Assembly (NCBI GenBank): GCA_963720885.1
Contig: CAVRGW010000005.1
Coordinates: 1,178,001 to 1,242,000 of the forward strand
Source of the DNA: DATLLN01 sp963720885
GTDB taxonomy: Bacteria; Actinomycetota; Thermoleophilia; Gaiellales; JAICJC01
Direction of reading: 5' to 3'
DNA length: 64,000 bases
Part shown: in pieces, positions 1 through 9,736 of the stretch
Layout of the letters: each line of letters opens with the position of its first letter
Numbering within the stretch: the first letter of the stretch is position 1
The notes under the pieces: generated by a model
Database searches by the model: none
What the model was told of the DNA's origin: nothing
What the model saw: only the letters and a program-made list of their open reading frames with translations
Translations under genes and position numbers: made by a program

Positions 1-120
1 GCCGACATGCCGTGGACGTGATCTCTACCCCAGTCGGCGCCCTACCGGCCGGACATACGAGTCACTCCCTTTGCATGGACTTGTTCGATGTCGCGGTCCC
101 GGCACTGCCCGGATCGGGCG

Positions 121-805
121 TCATGCGGCGACCAGCTTGTAGCCGACCCCTCGGATCGTGAGCAGGCGCTGAGGCGCCGCAGGGTCGGATTCGATCTTGC
201 GACGGAGCGCGGAGACGTGGACGTCGCAGGCTCGTTCGTCGCCAATGTAGGTGCTCTGCCAGAGATGCTCCATGATTTGGCGACGGGTGAACACGCGCTG
301 CGGTTCGAGCGCGAGGAAGGTCAAAAGACGAAACTCGGAGGGCGTGAGATGCACCCCGATGCCATCCACGTCGACGGTGTGCCGGACGAGGTCGAGTGCG
401 ATTCCGCCGATACGAATCAACTCTTGCGTCGCCGCGCGGTCGAGTTCGCGTCGCCGCAGGAGCGCACGCACTCGGCTAGTCAACTCCGCCATCGAGAACG
501 GCTTGCAGAGATAGTCGTCGGCGCCGATCTCGAGCCCGAGCACGCGGTCGACCTCCAGTCCCGGGCGGTCAGCATGATGATGGGCACGTCGCTTTGTGAA
601 CGCAGCTCACGGCACACGTCGACACCGGACAGATCCGGTAGGACGATGTCGAGGAGGACCAAATCGTAGGCGTTCGCCGTCGCCAACTGCAATGCTGGGA
701 CACCCCGCACAGCCCGGTCGACGCGAAGCCGGCCTGTTCCATCGTGTAGGCGACCGCGTCAAGGATGGCGACCTCGTCGTCGACGGCCAGCAGCCGCGCG
801 CTCAT
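121..805 (-). pseudogene. OmpR/PhoB-type response regulator, two frameshifts
   Basis: This is a DNA-binding response regulator of a two-component system in three reading frames. The N-terminal piece (from 805) has the acidic pair of the receiver domain (VDDE). The middle piece (about 710-555) has the phospho-acceptor Asp in LLDIVLPDLSG and the LTARD switch region. The last piece (543-121) has the conserved Lys in CKPF and a complete winged-helix C-terminal domain ending in RGVGYKLVAA. Restoring one base near 715 and one near 556 joins the pieces into a normal protein of about 228 residues. The ATG overlaps the kinase stop (ATGA, 802-805), so the two are translationally coupled. Because all domains are otherwise conserved, sequencing indels are as likely as true inactivation. 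Confidence 0.8.
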
Positions 806-2548
806 GTCGCCTCGATCAGCTTCATGCGCACCGTCGTTCCACCACCTTCCGAAGACTCAATCTCGACCGACCCGCCGAGCTCGCGTGCCACTTCGCGGAC
901 GATCGCCAGTCCAAGCCCAAATCCTGAATCGTCACGCGCGTTCGCGCGATAGAACCGGTCGAAGACTCGCGCCCGGTGCTCTTCGGGAATCCCCTGCCCC
1001 TGGTCATGTACCTCAATGGTAACCAGCCCCGGACTCAGTCGATTCGCCGCCACTGTCACCGGCAGACCTCCGCCGTGACAAACGGCATTGCCAATTACCA
1101 TTTGACATCAGCTGGTAAGCCAAATCCGGATGACCCAGGAAGTGAACGTCTGTGCCGTCGCGACAAATCGTGCCGCTGTCGTCGTAGCCCAGACCGCGGG
1201 TCACCTCGTCCAGCAGCATCGGGAGATCAACCGCGCACAGCGCGAGGGGCTCCTCACCTGTCTGCGCCCGGGCCAGAGCGAGCAGCGAGCGCGTAAGGCG
1301 CCCCAGTCGAGTCGACTCACGCTCAATGTGCTGCAGGAAGCGGTCGAGTGCGACGGGATCCTCGGCGGCGCCCGACCGCAGTACTTCGACCGCACCAGTG
1401 ATTGCGGTGATCGGTGTCCGCAACTCGTGGGCAGCGTTGGCCACGAACTCCCGCTCCGCGGCCTCGCGACGCTCGCGCTCCGTAATGTCAGCGAACACAA
1501 GGACGCAATGCGCACCGGGTTCTCCGGCGGGAATACCGACGATTGAATAAACGGCACCATTGCTCTGCGAGACGCGTGTCTCGACGGGCATCGCACAATC
1601 CGCGCACAGCATCCGGGCGAGCGCTCTGAGGTCGAGCTCCGCCCAGGGATTGGGCAGCTCGGAGCCAGGATTCAGCACCGAGGCTCCGAGCATGACAGCC
1701 GCGGCGGGATTGGCCACGCCGACGTGGCCGTCGGGATCGACCGTGAGGACACCCTCATGCAGGCGCTCGAGCAACCGCTGGAGACGGTCGCGCTCAGACT
1801 CAAGCCTCGAGAACGAGCGGTCGAGCTGGACGCGCATCGCCTCGACGGTCTCGGCGAGCTCCCCCAGCTCATCGTGAAACCCGGCGGTCAGTGGCCGGTC
1901 GAACTGGCCGTGCTCGATCCGAGCGGCTGCATCGGCGATGCTCCTGGTGCGCCGCGTAATCAACACGGAGACCAACAGGCCGCAGGTCGCGCCGACCAGC
2001 AGCGCCCAGAGTCCCGCCTCCGCAACGCTTCGGCCAACGATCCCGACTTCGGCCGATACGTCGTTTCGCTGGTTGTAGGCAAGCAGCGCACCACCCGGGG
2101 GGTTGTCCAAGGGCAGCGCCACGACGGTCGTGTCACCCGTCGGCGAGGAACTGACGTACCTCCGCCCGTGCAGTGCGGCGGTGAGAGCGTTTCTGTTGCC
2201 GGGCACAGACTGAAGCATGGTGTTGCCCGACACCGCCGGTGTCAGCAGACGCCCCTGGGCATCGAACAGGAAGAGCGACAACCCTTGTGCCGCAGCGGCG
2301 TCCCTCGTCTCGGAGGCGGGTTTGCCGGATTCTGCGATCGCCACAGCCGCAGCAACGCTGCGTCCGACGCTCACGTCCTGAGCTCGCCCCTTGAACGCAT
2401 CAGACGATTGCGATCGAAGCACTTCAGCGACAACAACGGCCGTGAGCCCGGCGATCATCGCGAATGTCAGCGCCAGCCACCAGCGCATGCCGAAGCCCCG
2501 GCGCCTCAATGGGGGCGTCCCGCTCAGCGGCGCAACCACCTCCGCCAA
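802..2548 (-). CDS. Sensor histidine kinase (TM-HAMP-HisKA-HATPase), one frameshift near 1100
   Basis: This is a membrane histidine kinase, partner of the response regulator that follows. From the N-terminus: TM helix at about residues 20-42, an extracytoplasmic sensor region, TM helix at about 170-190, HAMP, a PAS-like stretch, HisKA with the H-box AAHELRTPITAI, then the ATPase. The frame is lost at about 1095-1100, just after DLAYQLMSN. The rest (N-box IGNAVCHGGG, G1 DQGQGIP, F-box VFDRFYRA, G2 GFGLGLAIV) is intact in another frame to the stop at 802. One extra G in the region explains the shift. The start is taken as TTG 2548, seven bases after the stop of the upstream small gene; ATG 2488 is an alternative. 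Confidence 0.82.
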
Positions 2549-2555
2549 GCCATCG

Positions 2556-2912
2556 TCAGCCCATCCTGTGTCCTATGGACCGAAGCGTGAGCTTCCGGAG
2601 CACAGCGTCCACCGCGACTACCTCGTCGGGGTCGATCCGCACCCGGGAGGCGAAGAGGCGGCCTGGCCCGCGAATGAAGAGCTCGGGCCGGCCGTCCGCC
2701 GCGGGACTGGCCGCGGGCTCGACAACCGTGCCGACTGCGGCCCCATCCCGCATCACCACGAACCCATCGCACGATCCCAGGTCGATCGGGCCGGCGGCAA
2801 GCGCCCGGAACAGTGACCGGGGCCTGGCGTCCGGGACGGCTGGGATCCGCGACTCAGGCGGACCGACCGCCCGGGAGCCACCGCTCGTCAGATTGAGCAG
2901 CATGGAAAGCAC
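2556..2912 (-). CDS. Small protein of unknown function heading a two-component operon
   Basis: I do not recognise this 118-residue protein. A near-perfect Shine-Dalgarno sequence (GGAGGTGA) lies six bases before the GTG start at 2912, so it is very probably expressed. There is no signal peptide. Residues of about 48-115 (VVMRDGAAVGTVVEP, then VRIDPDEVVAVDAVLRKL) alternate short beta-strands and resemble a PRC-barrel-like fold; this is only an impression. It is the first gene of an apparent operon with the histidine kinase (seven-base gap) and response regulator, so it may modulate or be controlled by that system. Confidence 0.6.
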   Translation of the reverse strand: MLSMLLNLTSGGSRAVGPPESRIPAVPDARPRSLFRALAAGPIDLGSCDGFVVMRDGAAVGTVVEPAASPAADGRPELFIRGPGRLFASRVRIDPDEVVAVDAVLRKLTLRSIGHRMG

Positions 2913-3008
2913 TCGATGTCACCTCCTTCGGCGAGTCGTCCCCAGTGTGACGACCCGGCGTGAGCGGTGCTTGAAAGTGCCATGAGGGTTCGCTCATCGC
3001 CGCAATCA

Positions 3009-4151
3009 CTACCCCACCACCAGACTGAAACTCGCCGGCCGCGAAACCAACTCACGCGCATCGGTCGCGGAATATGTGAAGGAGTCCGTGCCGTGATATC
3101 CGGCGACGGGAACGTACTTGAACCGAGCATGCCGATCAGTGTGCGACAGCATCGTCAGGGTGCCGTGGGAAGGCCCATTGACGACCGCGAATCGCAGCGG
3201 GCCATCCGCCGTGGTCGTGACGTAGCACGACGTGTCTGTCTTCGGATTACACGTCTGGGGGTCGCGCACCGCCGGGATGCCCGGGCTGATGATCCGCGCA
3301 CCCACGCCGAAACGAACCGACCCACCCGCTGGGACCGTCTTGGAGCGGGAAGGCGCGACCACCCCTGGGATCACACGGTCAACGGTGACCGTGTTGTTCG
3401 ACGGATCCGATTCGTCAAGGTATCCGGCCGGATTGACCGTTGCCCGAAGGCTGTAGGTGCCCGGACGCAGACCACTGACATCGACCCACTGCCACGACGT
3501 TTGGGCGCCGTACAGATCCCCCCAGTGCGGCGAGATCCCTTCCCGGGTGAACGTGACCTCGGGATGCCCATGTGCGCACCACGAGAACGGCCCGGAACCC
3601 TTGAAGTAGGTCGGGAAGTACCGCGGCGACCCGGGGACGTCGGTCTTCCAAGTGTCGAACATGCAGAAGCCGATTTTGGCGGAGGTGCGTTTGCCATGGC
3701 CGTGGAGCAGCAGGTCGTACCGAGCCGCGTTCTGAAAGTGCCAGTGGTTGTGTCCGGGTGCCGACGAGTAGATGAACGTCGCGCCAGAGGACGACCGGTC
3801 GAGCACCGTGGCAGTGGAGGCTGGGGGCTTGTTGGGATCGGGATCCTGCGGTACGCCGCCGGGCCACTCCGCCTGGTAGGCAATGCCGTCCTTCATGAAG
3901 ATGTCCATCGCGCCGCCCTCGTTCTTGATGACGGCGTCGAAGCGATACAGCACATGCCCCGGCTGCGTGTGGGAGTCAACGTAGACCGAGGGGATGGCCG
4001 TACCCGAGGGACGCGACGTCGGCAACATCGGGACAAGATCCGGCTTGGAGACGCCGGACGCGGCCGCGTAGGCCGAGCCCGCCAGCGTGACTGCGCCGAT
4101 CGCGACCGTCACCGCGACTGCCCATGTGCCTCTTCCACGTTCTCGCTCCAT
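3009..4151 (-). CDS. Secreted lysyl-oxidase-like copper amine oxidase
   Basis: The protein (about 380 residues) begins with an export signal ending near residue 30 (SAYAA). The lysyl oxidase domain follows (about 35-260): PDLVP near the start, a histidine cluster GHNHWHF at about 133-139 that matches the copper-binding HxHxH pattern, GFCMFDTW at about 161, and YSLRATVNPAGYLDESDPSNN near 233-253, which is typical of the family. Residues 261-380 form an Ig/cadherin-like beta domain (GYHGTDSFTYSATDA). Family members oxidise primary amines such as peptidyl lysine using copper and a lysine-tyrosyl quinone; the bacterial substrate is unknown. The start is ATG 4151 with GGGAG just upstream; a GTG at 4154 is also in frame. 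A 23-bp palindrome lies about 12 bases upstream and is shared with the Sco1/CtaG operon. Confidence 0.85.
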   Translation of the reverse strand: MERERGRGTWAVAVTVAIGAVTLAGSAYAAASGVSKPDLVPMLPTSRPSGTAIPSVYVDSHTQPGHVLYRFDAVIKNEGGAMDIFMKDGIAYQAEWPGGVPQDPDPNKPPASTATVLDRSSSGATFIYSSAPGHNHWHFQNAARYDLLLHGHGKRTSAKIGFCMFDTWKTDVPGSPRYFPTYFKGSGPFSWCAHGHPEVTFTREGISPHWGDLYGAQTSWQWVDVSGLRPGTYSLRATVNPAGYLDESDPSNNTVTVDRVIPGVVAPSRSKTVPAGGSVRFGVGARIISPGIPAVRDPQTCNPKTDTSCYVTTTADGPLRFAVVNGPSHGTLTMLSHTDRHARFKYVPVAGYHGTDSFTYSATDARELVSRPASFSLVVG

Positions 4152-4163
4152 CACGACTCCCGC

Positions 4164-4186
4164 TTTAGATCGTACTACGTTGTATC
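4164..4186. promoter_or_regulatory. Candidate operator/promoter of the lysyl oxidase gene
   Basis: The core ATCGTACTACGTTGTATC (4169-4186) differs by one base from the core at 11887-11904, upstream of the ABM-ClC-Sco1-CtaG operon. On the minus strand it contains TACGAT, a plausible -10 box, about 15-20 bases before the lysyl oxidase start. The outer part of the palindrome is less symmetric here than in the second copy. It sits between the lysyl oxidase gene and the divergent metallophosphoesterase gene and could serve both. Binding of the MarR protein encoded at 12.1-12.5 kb is inferred from a related palindrome at its own promoter. Confidence 0.6.
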
Positions 4187-4222
4187 GACCGTGAGTCTAC
4201 GGCCGATGGAAACGGGTGCGCA

Positions 4223-5911
4223 ATGCTTCGCCGGTTCATGAGCATCCGCTCGTGGCTGACCAACCGGCGTGAAACGCCGGACGCGAGCCCAATACAGCCG
4301 ATTACCGGGGCCGATGATGAGCAAATCTTCAAACTGGGCGCCGCCGTGACCGCGCCGGAGGTGCCCGGAAGGCGCCGACGGCTCATTCGGCGCAGTGCGG
4401 CTGCGGCGGCGTGCGGAGCGTGGCTTCTCGGGTGTTCGGTGCTGGGCTCAGTGCTAGCGCTCCATGCCTTCAGCGGTGACGACTACCGACTGGGTGCGGC
4501 TCGCGTACGCGTCGAGACGCAACTGTCGGGCCGGGGGACCGTGGATGCCTACGTCCCGCTGGTCGACTGGGGCGTGCGCGCACACCCGTTCCCGGCCCCA
4601 ATCGAGCTCCGGGCGACGCTGGTGTCAATCGACCGTACGGCTGTTGCGGGATCACTGAGCACACCCGGCGGAGCCCGTGCCCGTCTCGATTCGGTCACAG
4701 CGGACGCGCCGCGTGTGGCACGTTCTGCGCTGCGCCGTGCTGCGGTGGTCGCGCTGATTGGTGGAGCGGCGGGAGGATTCCTCGGTGGGCTGGCACTGGC
4801 CGCGGCCGGCCGACGGCGTGCGATGATCGCGATCGGGGCCGGGACAGGGCTTGGAGTCGCAGGTGCGAGTATCCTCGTGTGTGCGGCGCTGCTGCGATCG
4901 CCGGACTTCTCCGCATTCCGCACCCCGACCTTCTATGCGCATGGCGGGGAGCTGCCGAGGCTACTGGCGGTTTCGGCGCGATTTGCCTCGGCTAGCGCGG
5001 CATACGCCTCCAGCTATCAGCAGGCCGTCGCCGGCCTGGACACGCTGATCGGGGCGGCCGCAGGGACTCCGCCGCCTGCCGGTGGCACCCGATCGGTCTT
5101 CGTGGGATCGGACATCCACTCGAACTGGCTGACCCTGCCGACGTTCTCCCGGTTCGCCGACCGCCGACCGGTCTTCCTGGTCGGCGACTACACACAGCAG
5201 GGGACTCCCGTCGAGGCTGCAATCGCAGAGCGCGTAGCTGCGGTGGGCGATCCGCTCGTGGTGGTCTCAGGGAACCACGACACCCCGCTGGTGATGCGAA
5301 CCTTCGCCCAGGCAGGTGCTCTAGTACTCACTCACCGAGGGACGCTCGACGCAAACGGGCGTATCCGCGGGCCCGTGGTCGTGTCCGTCGCCGGGCTCTT
5401 GGTGGCCGGCTATGAGGATCCGCTCGAGCGCCGCGCCGGCGTGTTCGGACACCGGCTGGACTTCACCGATACGGAACTCGCTGCATATGAGGAACGGGTC
5501 GACGAGTGGTTCGACACCCTCCAACCGCGACCTCAGATCGTCTTGGTGCATGACTTCCGCGTCGCGGCCGCTCTGCGTGCCCACGCCGCGGCCTCCAGCA
5601 GCGAGCCGCTGTTGATCCTGACCGGGCACGATCATCGTCAGCACGTCGACCGGACGAGCAACATCGTGGTTGTCGACGGCGGCACCCTGGGCGCAGGCGG
5701 AGTCTTTGGGGTGGGCACGCAACCCGCGGGATTCGCCCGCGTGTCGCTTGACGGAACCGGATGGCCGACGGCCGTCGATCTGATCGGCGCCGACCCGATC
5801 AGCGGTGACGCCACGGCGCGCCACGTCGTGCTCGAGCAGCGGGCCGGGACCAGTTCACTCCCGACTCCACAGCTGCTCAAGCTGAATCACGACTTCCCGT
5901 CGAGGCCGTGA
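4223..5911 (+). CDS. Membrane-anchored metallophosphoesterase
   Basis: This is a calcineurin-like phosphoesterase of 562 residues. The N-terminal third carries membrane segments at about 61-83, 172-195 and 200-223. The catalytic domain follows with the metal-binding signatures in order: GSDIHSNW (about 295-302), VGDYTQQG (about 320), GNHDTP (about 350-355), a His in LVHDF, and TGHDHRQH. All expected metal ligands are present, so it should be active, probably on the outer face of the membrane. The substrate cannot be told from sequence. It is divergent from the lysyl oxidase gene with the shared palindrome between them, and convergent with the downstream methyltransferase. ATG 4238 is an alternative start. 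Confidence 0.85.
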   Translation: MLRRFMSIRSWLTNRRETPDASPIQPITGADDEQIFKLGAAVTAPEVPGRRRRLIRRSAAAAACGAWLLGCSVLGSVLALHAFSGDDYRLGAARVRVETQLSGRGTVDAYVPLVDWGVRAHPFPAPIELRATLVSIDRTAVAGSLSTPGGARARLDSVTADAPRVARSALRRAAVVALIGGAAGGFLGGLALAAAGRRRAMIAIGAGTGLGVAGASILVCAALLRSPDFSAFRTPTFYAHGGELPRLLAVSARFASASAAYASSYQQAVAGLDTLIGAAAGTPPPAGGTRSVFVGSDIHSNWLTLPTFSRFADRRPVFLVGDYTQQGTPVEAAIAERVAAVGDPLVVVSGNHDTPLVMRTFAQAGALVLTHRGTLDANGRIRGPVVVSVAGLLVAGYEDPLERRAGVFGHRLDFTDTELAAYEERVDEWFDTLQPRPQIVLVHDFRVAAALRAHAAASSSEPLLILTGHDHRQHVDRTSNIVVVDGGTLGAGGVFGVGTQPAGFARVSLDGTGWPTAVDLIGADPISGDATARHVVLEQRAGTSSLPTPQLLKLNHDFPSRP

Positions 5912-5937
5912 CCCTGTCTCGGGGACGCCGGGCGCAC

Positions 5938-6771
5938 TCAACACGCGCAGGCCGTCAGTACGATGCCCGGGAGTCGATAGCCGGGTTCGGCCGCAAACTC
6001 GGAGAATGGCTCGCGGAGCTCGTCCCGGATGGTCGATCGCTCGTCCTCGCCGATGCTGCGGAGCGCGATCCCGAGTGGTCCGGCTGTGTCGGCGATGATG
6101 GCGAGGTATTCCTCGATCCCCGTTACGGAGAACTGCACGGGCACCTCGTCGAGGCGTATATCTGCGAAGCCGGCTTCCTCCAGCAGGACCCGGATGTGGC
6201 TGGGATCCGCGAGTCTGAAGATCCCGGGGGCGGCCGGGTCGGGAGCCGGAACATGTCCGTGTTGAACCATCGCCGTGCCCACCAACGTGAAGTATGGGTT
6301 GCGATCGGGTGCTCCCCACACTGCGAGCGCGAGGCGACCTCCGGGTCGGAGCACCCGTTTCGACTCGCCGAGCGCTTTCTCAGGATCGAGCATCAGCATG
6401 TAGCCGAAGCGGCACAGCACCCCGTCGACGCTGTCATTCTCGAGCTCGATCCGCTCCGCGTCCATCACAGCGTGCTCAACATTCGCGATGCCAAGCTCGA
6501 CGCCTCTGCGCCGGGCAATGTCAACCATAGCCGGCGAGAAATCTGTGGAGATCAACCGGCCGTTTTCCCCAAGCCCGAGGGCCGCCGCGAACCCGACGTC
6601 GCCGGCGCCAGCCGCAAGCTCGAGCACGGTGTCGCCTGGACTCAACGCGACCGCATCGATCATCCACCTGGACACCGGCGCGGCGGTGCTCTCGATGAAC
6701 GCTCGTCGACGCTCCCACCCTGGCGCGATCGCCTCGGCGATCGCAAGCATGTTCTGCTGCAGATCCGTCAT
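5938..6771 (-). CDS. Class I SAM-dependent methyltransferase
   Basis: The protein (277 residues) has the Rossmann-fold methyltransferase motifs: motif I VLELAAGAGDVGF at about 45-57, an acidic end of strand two (STDFSPAM), VMDAERIEL, and a post-motif LRPGGRLALAVWG at about 135-147. It resembles the UbiE/ArsM-like group, but the substrate is not evident. The long open frame extends far upstream to 8013; ATG 6771 is chosen because homology begins there (MTDLQQNMLAIAEAI) and the extension has no family match. It is convergent with the metallophosphoesterase gene. Confidence 0.8.
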   Translation of the reverse strand: MTDLQQNMLAIAEAIAPGWERRRAFIESTAAPVSRWMIDAVALSPGDTVLELAAGAGDVGFAAALGLGENGRLISTDFSPAMVDIARRRGVELGIANVEHAVMDAERIELENDSVDGVLCRFGYMLMLDPEKALGESKRVLRPGGRLALAVWGAPDRNPYFTLVGTAMVQHGHVPAPDPAAPGIFRLADPSHIRVLLEEAGFADIRLDEVPVQFSVTGIEEYLAIIADTAGPLGIALRSIGEDERSTIRDELREPFSEFAAEPGYRLPGIVLTACAC

Positions 6772-7085
6772 CGCATCAACTGCCTTCTGAGATGGAAAAG
6801 CGAGCCGGTCAAATCGGTAGGCGTTTCTCTGGCGCCCGACCGGCGACGTCACTGTTCGCCCGCATCTGATGCGGACTAATCCTCGCGGCGTCCCTTGAAC
6901 GCCGCTTGAGCGTTCGATGAAGATCTCGCCACACAGTGGGGCATACGGGCCGACCAGGCAGCCCCGGAGTCCTGCCGGCCCGACACAGCTGGCCCGAGGA
7001 ATCCCTGGCGGAACAGCGCGACGCGGACGCGGCCCCAGCGAACCCTGGTCTCGCACAGATACCGGAGAGCGGCGGCGCCAACAAC
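6772..7085. other. Gene-poor stretch between methyltransferase and cation transporter
   Basis: About 310 bases without a convincing gene. Short open frames cross it on both strands but none has family resemblance or a good ribosome-binding site. It should hold the promoter of the methyltransferase; I do not see a clear -35/-10 pair. Confidence 0.5.
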
Positions 7086-7700
7086 TCAGCGGGTTGATAT
7101 TCCGTGACCTTCCCGGAGCAGGAAACAGGCGATCGCGAGTGCCGCGATCGGGTCGGCCCACCACCAGCCGAGCTTGGCGTTGAGCAGTAGCCCGGCCAAT
7201 GTGATCGCTGAGAGTAGAGCGGCGGTGGCGGTGAGAAGGCTGTCCGCATGCGGCGCGCGACTGCCGACGCGACGAGCAATGCTCCGCTTCTTCCATGCAA
7301 GAACCGTCAACACGACGCGGCGCGTGATCATCTGACCGATCGCGAAGCTCGAGCTGCTGGAGTGGCTGACATTGACGAGCGCAAGCAGGCTCCTCGTACC
7401 GATGTAGATGCCGGCGACAACGAAGGCGATGCCGATCCCACGTTCCGCCAAGACTCCACCCGCTCGGCGCGGGCGGGTGACTCGCTCTCCAGGCGAAACC
7501 TCCAGACAAGCACTGCGGATGCCGCAGCGTCGATCGCGGCTTCCAGTCCGAACGCGATGAGAGCGAGGCTGCCCACACGGATGCCCGTGACCACCGCTGC
7601 CCCATCGGCCGTGGGGTTCCAAAGCACGTGGCGGCGCTCACCAGCATGGCATCCCGAACGGCCCGTGATCTAAGTTCCGACGCGAAACCGGCTTGCTGAT
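7086..7700 (-). pseudogene. Cation-efflux (CDF)-like transporter, two frameshifts, 5' end uncertain
   Basis: This multi-pass membrane protein is split over three frames. From the N-terminus the pieces are SRAVRDAMLVSAAT (to about 7632), then VLWNPTADGAAVVTG and SLALIAFGLEAAIDAAASAVLVWRF (about 7625-7470), then LAERGIGIAFVVAGIYIG to GWWWADPIAALAIACFLL and the stop at 7086. The order of segments and the WWWADPIAALAIA motif match cation diffusion facilitator-like transporters that move divalent metals. One missing base near 7632 and another indel near 7465 restore the frame. No clear start codon is seen. It lies downstream of the Sco1/CtaG genes, which fits a metal-handling role. Confidence 0.65.
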
Positions 7701-8054
7701 ACGGCCAGTGGGGTGGCTTCAGGACGCGCCTCTCTTGAGCAAGTACGCGTCCATCCGCCTCCTCGGACTCCGTGATCGGAGCGCTTCCAGCGCGGCTGGG
7801 TGGGCGGACGCCTCGCACGGCATCGTACCGCCGACATCGCAGCCATCCGATCGCGGCCGGAGCGGTCAAGGCCAGCAGTCGACCACCGAACATCGGGCAC
7901 CAACGAGACAGACCGTCCGCCGTGCGGAGTCTCGTCCGAACCCGGGGACGCCGCGCCTGTCGTAACTCTGGGTCCGCCCGGGCCTCGATCGAGACCGGCG
8001 CGGTCGACACCACCCTGGGTGAGGTCTGAGCCGAGCGGGCGAAGAGCCACCAGA
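7701..8054. other. Stretch with no recognisable gene
   Basis: About 350 bases between the transporter remnant and CtaG. Open frames exist on both strands but none has recognisable domains, and codon use looks non-coding. A further frameshifted gene cannot be excluded because neighbours are frameshifted too. Confidence 0.4.
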
Positions 8055-8954
8055 TTAGGACGACCGCCCTCTGCGGCCGCCCCGCTGTTGAACGTCGTGC
8101 AGCAGTAGGTCGGCATGGCCATAGCGGGCAGCGCGGCTGGCTCGGCGCTCGCTGACTCCGAGCTCGACCAGCCGTTGACGCGCTTCGTCCGCGTTCACCG
8201 CCCGGTTGAACAGGACGCCGAGCATCAGCAACGTGACCACCGAACCCTCGCCGAGCAGTACGACGCCTGCCAGATTCTGGCTCTCAATCGGCGAGATACC
8301 CCATAGGGGCTCGGCGCCGTTGTAATACGGGTAGAACGGAGTCGACGACCAGATGAAAACGTTGGCGAGGAGTCCCCCGATCAGCCGGACCACGAGCAGG
8401 TAGAAGACCTTCGCGAGCGGCGTGAACCCGGGAGGGCCGGGCACGGGCTCCAGTAGGGCAGTCCAGATCAGGAATCCCGCCGCGAAAAACAGGCCGTGCT
8501 CGAGCGCATGGATAAGGTCGTGGTGTAGCGCCGCCTCGTAGGGCATCGGAAGGTGCCACGCGTAGAGGTTCACCGCCCAGATCACAAGCGCCGGAGCCGG
8601 ATGGGCGAGCACTCTCGCCCTGCCCACCACCGGCAGCGCAAGAAGAGGCCGGAGAATCGGCCCGGTCAGACCGACAACCATAAGCAACGGCGCGATGTCG
8701 CCCAGCAGTACATGTTGGGTCATGTGAAACATTTGCGACCGTTCCTCCCCGAGCGCGTCGATCGGCGAGACGAGCGCCATCAGCGCAACGAGAACGCCCG
8801 CGCAGAACGACAACTGCCGCCACCGCGTAGTCCGAGTCCCCCTACGCATGAGCCGGTGGACGCGGATCGCGTAGAGCGCCAGTACGACCAGCCAGGGGGC
8901 GGTTTGCAGAGGATCCCACGACCACACCCAGATGCTTTCTGCGAGGATCGTCAT
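8055..8954 (-). CDS. ctaG: Cytochrome c oxidase assembly factor CtaG (caa3-type family)
   Basis: This polytopic membrane protein of about 299 residues is of the caa3_CtaG family. It has six to seven hydrophobic helices and the conserved family stretches SQMFHMTQHVLLGDIAPLL, NLYAWHLPMPYEAALHHD and HALEHGLFFAAGFLIW, rich in membrane-face histidines. Family members are needed for copper-dependent oxidase assembly and some take part in copper uptake. The start is ATG 8954, which overlaps the Sco1 stop (ATGA), so the two are coupled. It is the last gene of the ABM-ClC-Sco1-CtaG operon. No oxidase subunit is encoded in the window; the only copper enzyme seen is the lysyl oxidase at 3-4.2 kb. Confidence 0.87.
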   Translation of the reverse strand: MTILAESIWVWSWDPLQTAPWLVVLALYAIRVHRLMRRGTRTTRWRQLSFCAGVLVALMALVSPIDALGEERSQMFHMTQHVLLGDIAPLLMVVGLTGPILRPLLALPVVGRARVLAHPAPALVIWAVNLYAWHLPMPYEAALHHDLIHALEHGLFFAAGFLIWTALLEPVPGPPGFTPLAKVFYLLVVRLIGGLLANVFIWSSTPFYPYYNGAEPLWGISPIESQNLAGVVLLGEGSVVTLLMLGVLFNRAVNADEARQRLVELGVSERRASRAARYGHADLLLHDVQQRGGRRGRSS

Positions 8955-9736
8955 CGGGCGTCGATTGGCCGTCCTAGCAGGCGGGCAACGGCGTTCAGCA
9001 CAGTTTTCGCGCTCCACGGCTCGTGTGGATTCATCAGATTCTTCTGGCCCTCTGGCCCAAAAAGGGAACGGACTCGAGCGGGCAGCCGTCCGCCCACGTC
9101 GGCCATTCCCAGCCCGAGCGACCGCAGATGGCCGCGGGCGTCGAGCACGAAGAAGCCGTTCGTATGCTCCACGTCCATGGTCTGCGGTCGACCCGTGAGC
9201 CAGTCCGTAGGTGGGCGATGGTCCGCTGTTGTCCGCTTGAACCAGACGTGGAACGGTCTCCAGAATGCACGCAGCTGAGACTGCGTTCCGGTGAGCAGCT
9301 GCCACCTAGCGCCCACCATGCGCCGATACGCACGCAGTCGCAACGGCGAGTCGCGCCAGGGATCGACGGAGACCTCGAGCAACGCCACCTTTGGTCGCAG
9401 GCCGGCGGCTCGCAGCCGGCGGTCGACCTGGTCGAGCACGCCGATCGTCAGCGGACACAGTTCTGCGCAGAGTGTGAGGAATGGCGTGACGACGACAATC
9501 CGGCCGCGGTACCGGGCAAGGCTGGTTGTCGCACCGGTCTCCGTCCGCAGCGGCCGAGCCGGGATAGCGACGTCGAGACCCGAACGCTGGGCTGCACGCG
9601 ATCCGTTCCGGTCGAGTCGCGCGACGACCGCGAACGCCAGCAAGACGCCGAACATCACCGACACCACGGCTGCCGTCAGAAGACCGAAGGCGCCTCGACG
9701 GCGGCAATCCTGCCCTTTCGTCCTATCCACGCACAC
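8951..9736 (-). CDS. Sco1/SenC family copper chaperone, membrane-anchored
   Basis: This thioredoxin-fold protein (about 261 residues) is anchored by one N-terminal helix (about 15-38). The copper-binding CxxxC is seen as CAELCPLT at about 84-91, and the distal ligand His is in DVEHTNGFF near 190. These are the metal ligands of Sco1/SenC proteins, which deliver copper to the CuA site of cytochrome oxidase and, in actinobacteria, also to other exported copper enzymes. GTG 9736 overlaps the end of the ClC gene by 14 bases; ATGA overlap links it to CtaG. Confidence 0.88.
   Translation of the reverse strand: MCVDRTKGQDCRRRGAFGLLTAAVVSVMFGVLLAFAVVARLDRNGSRAAQRSGLDVAIPARPLRTETGATTSLARYRGRIVVVTPFLTLCAELCPLTIGVLDQVDRRLRAAGLRPKVALLEVSVDPWRDSPLRLRAYRRMVGARWQLLTGTQSQLRAFWRPFHVWFKRTTADHRPPTDWLTGRPQTMDVEHTNGFFVLDARGHLRSLGLGMADVGGRLPARVRSLFGPEGQKNLMNPHEPWSAKTVLNAVARLLGRPIDAR

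Noticed and set aside
6772..8013. N-terminal extension of the methyltransferase frame up to 8013
   Set aside because: No homology, crosses the transporter genes, and the methyltransferase family begins at ATG 6771.
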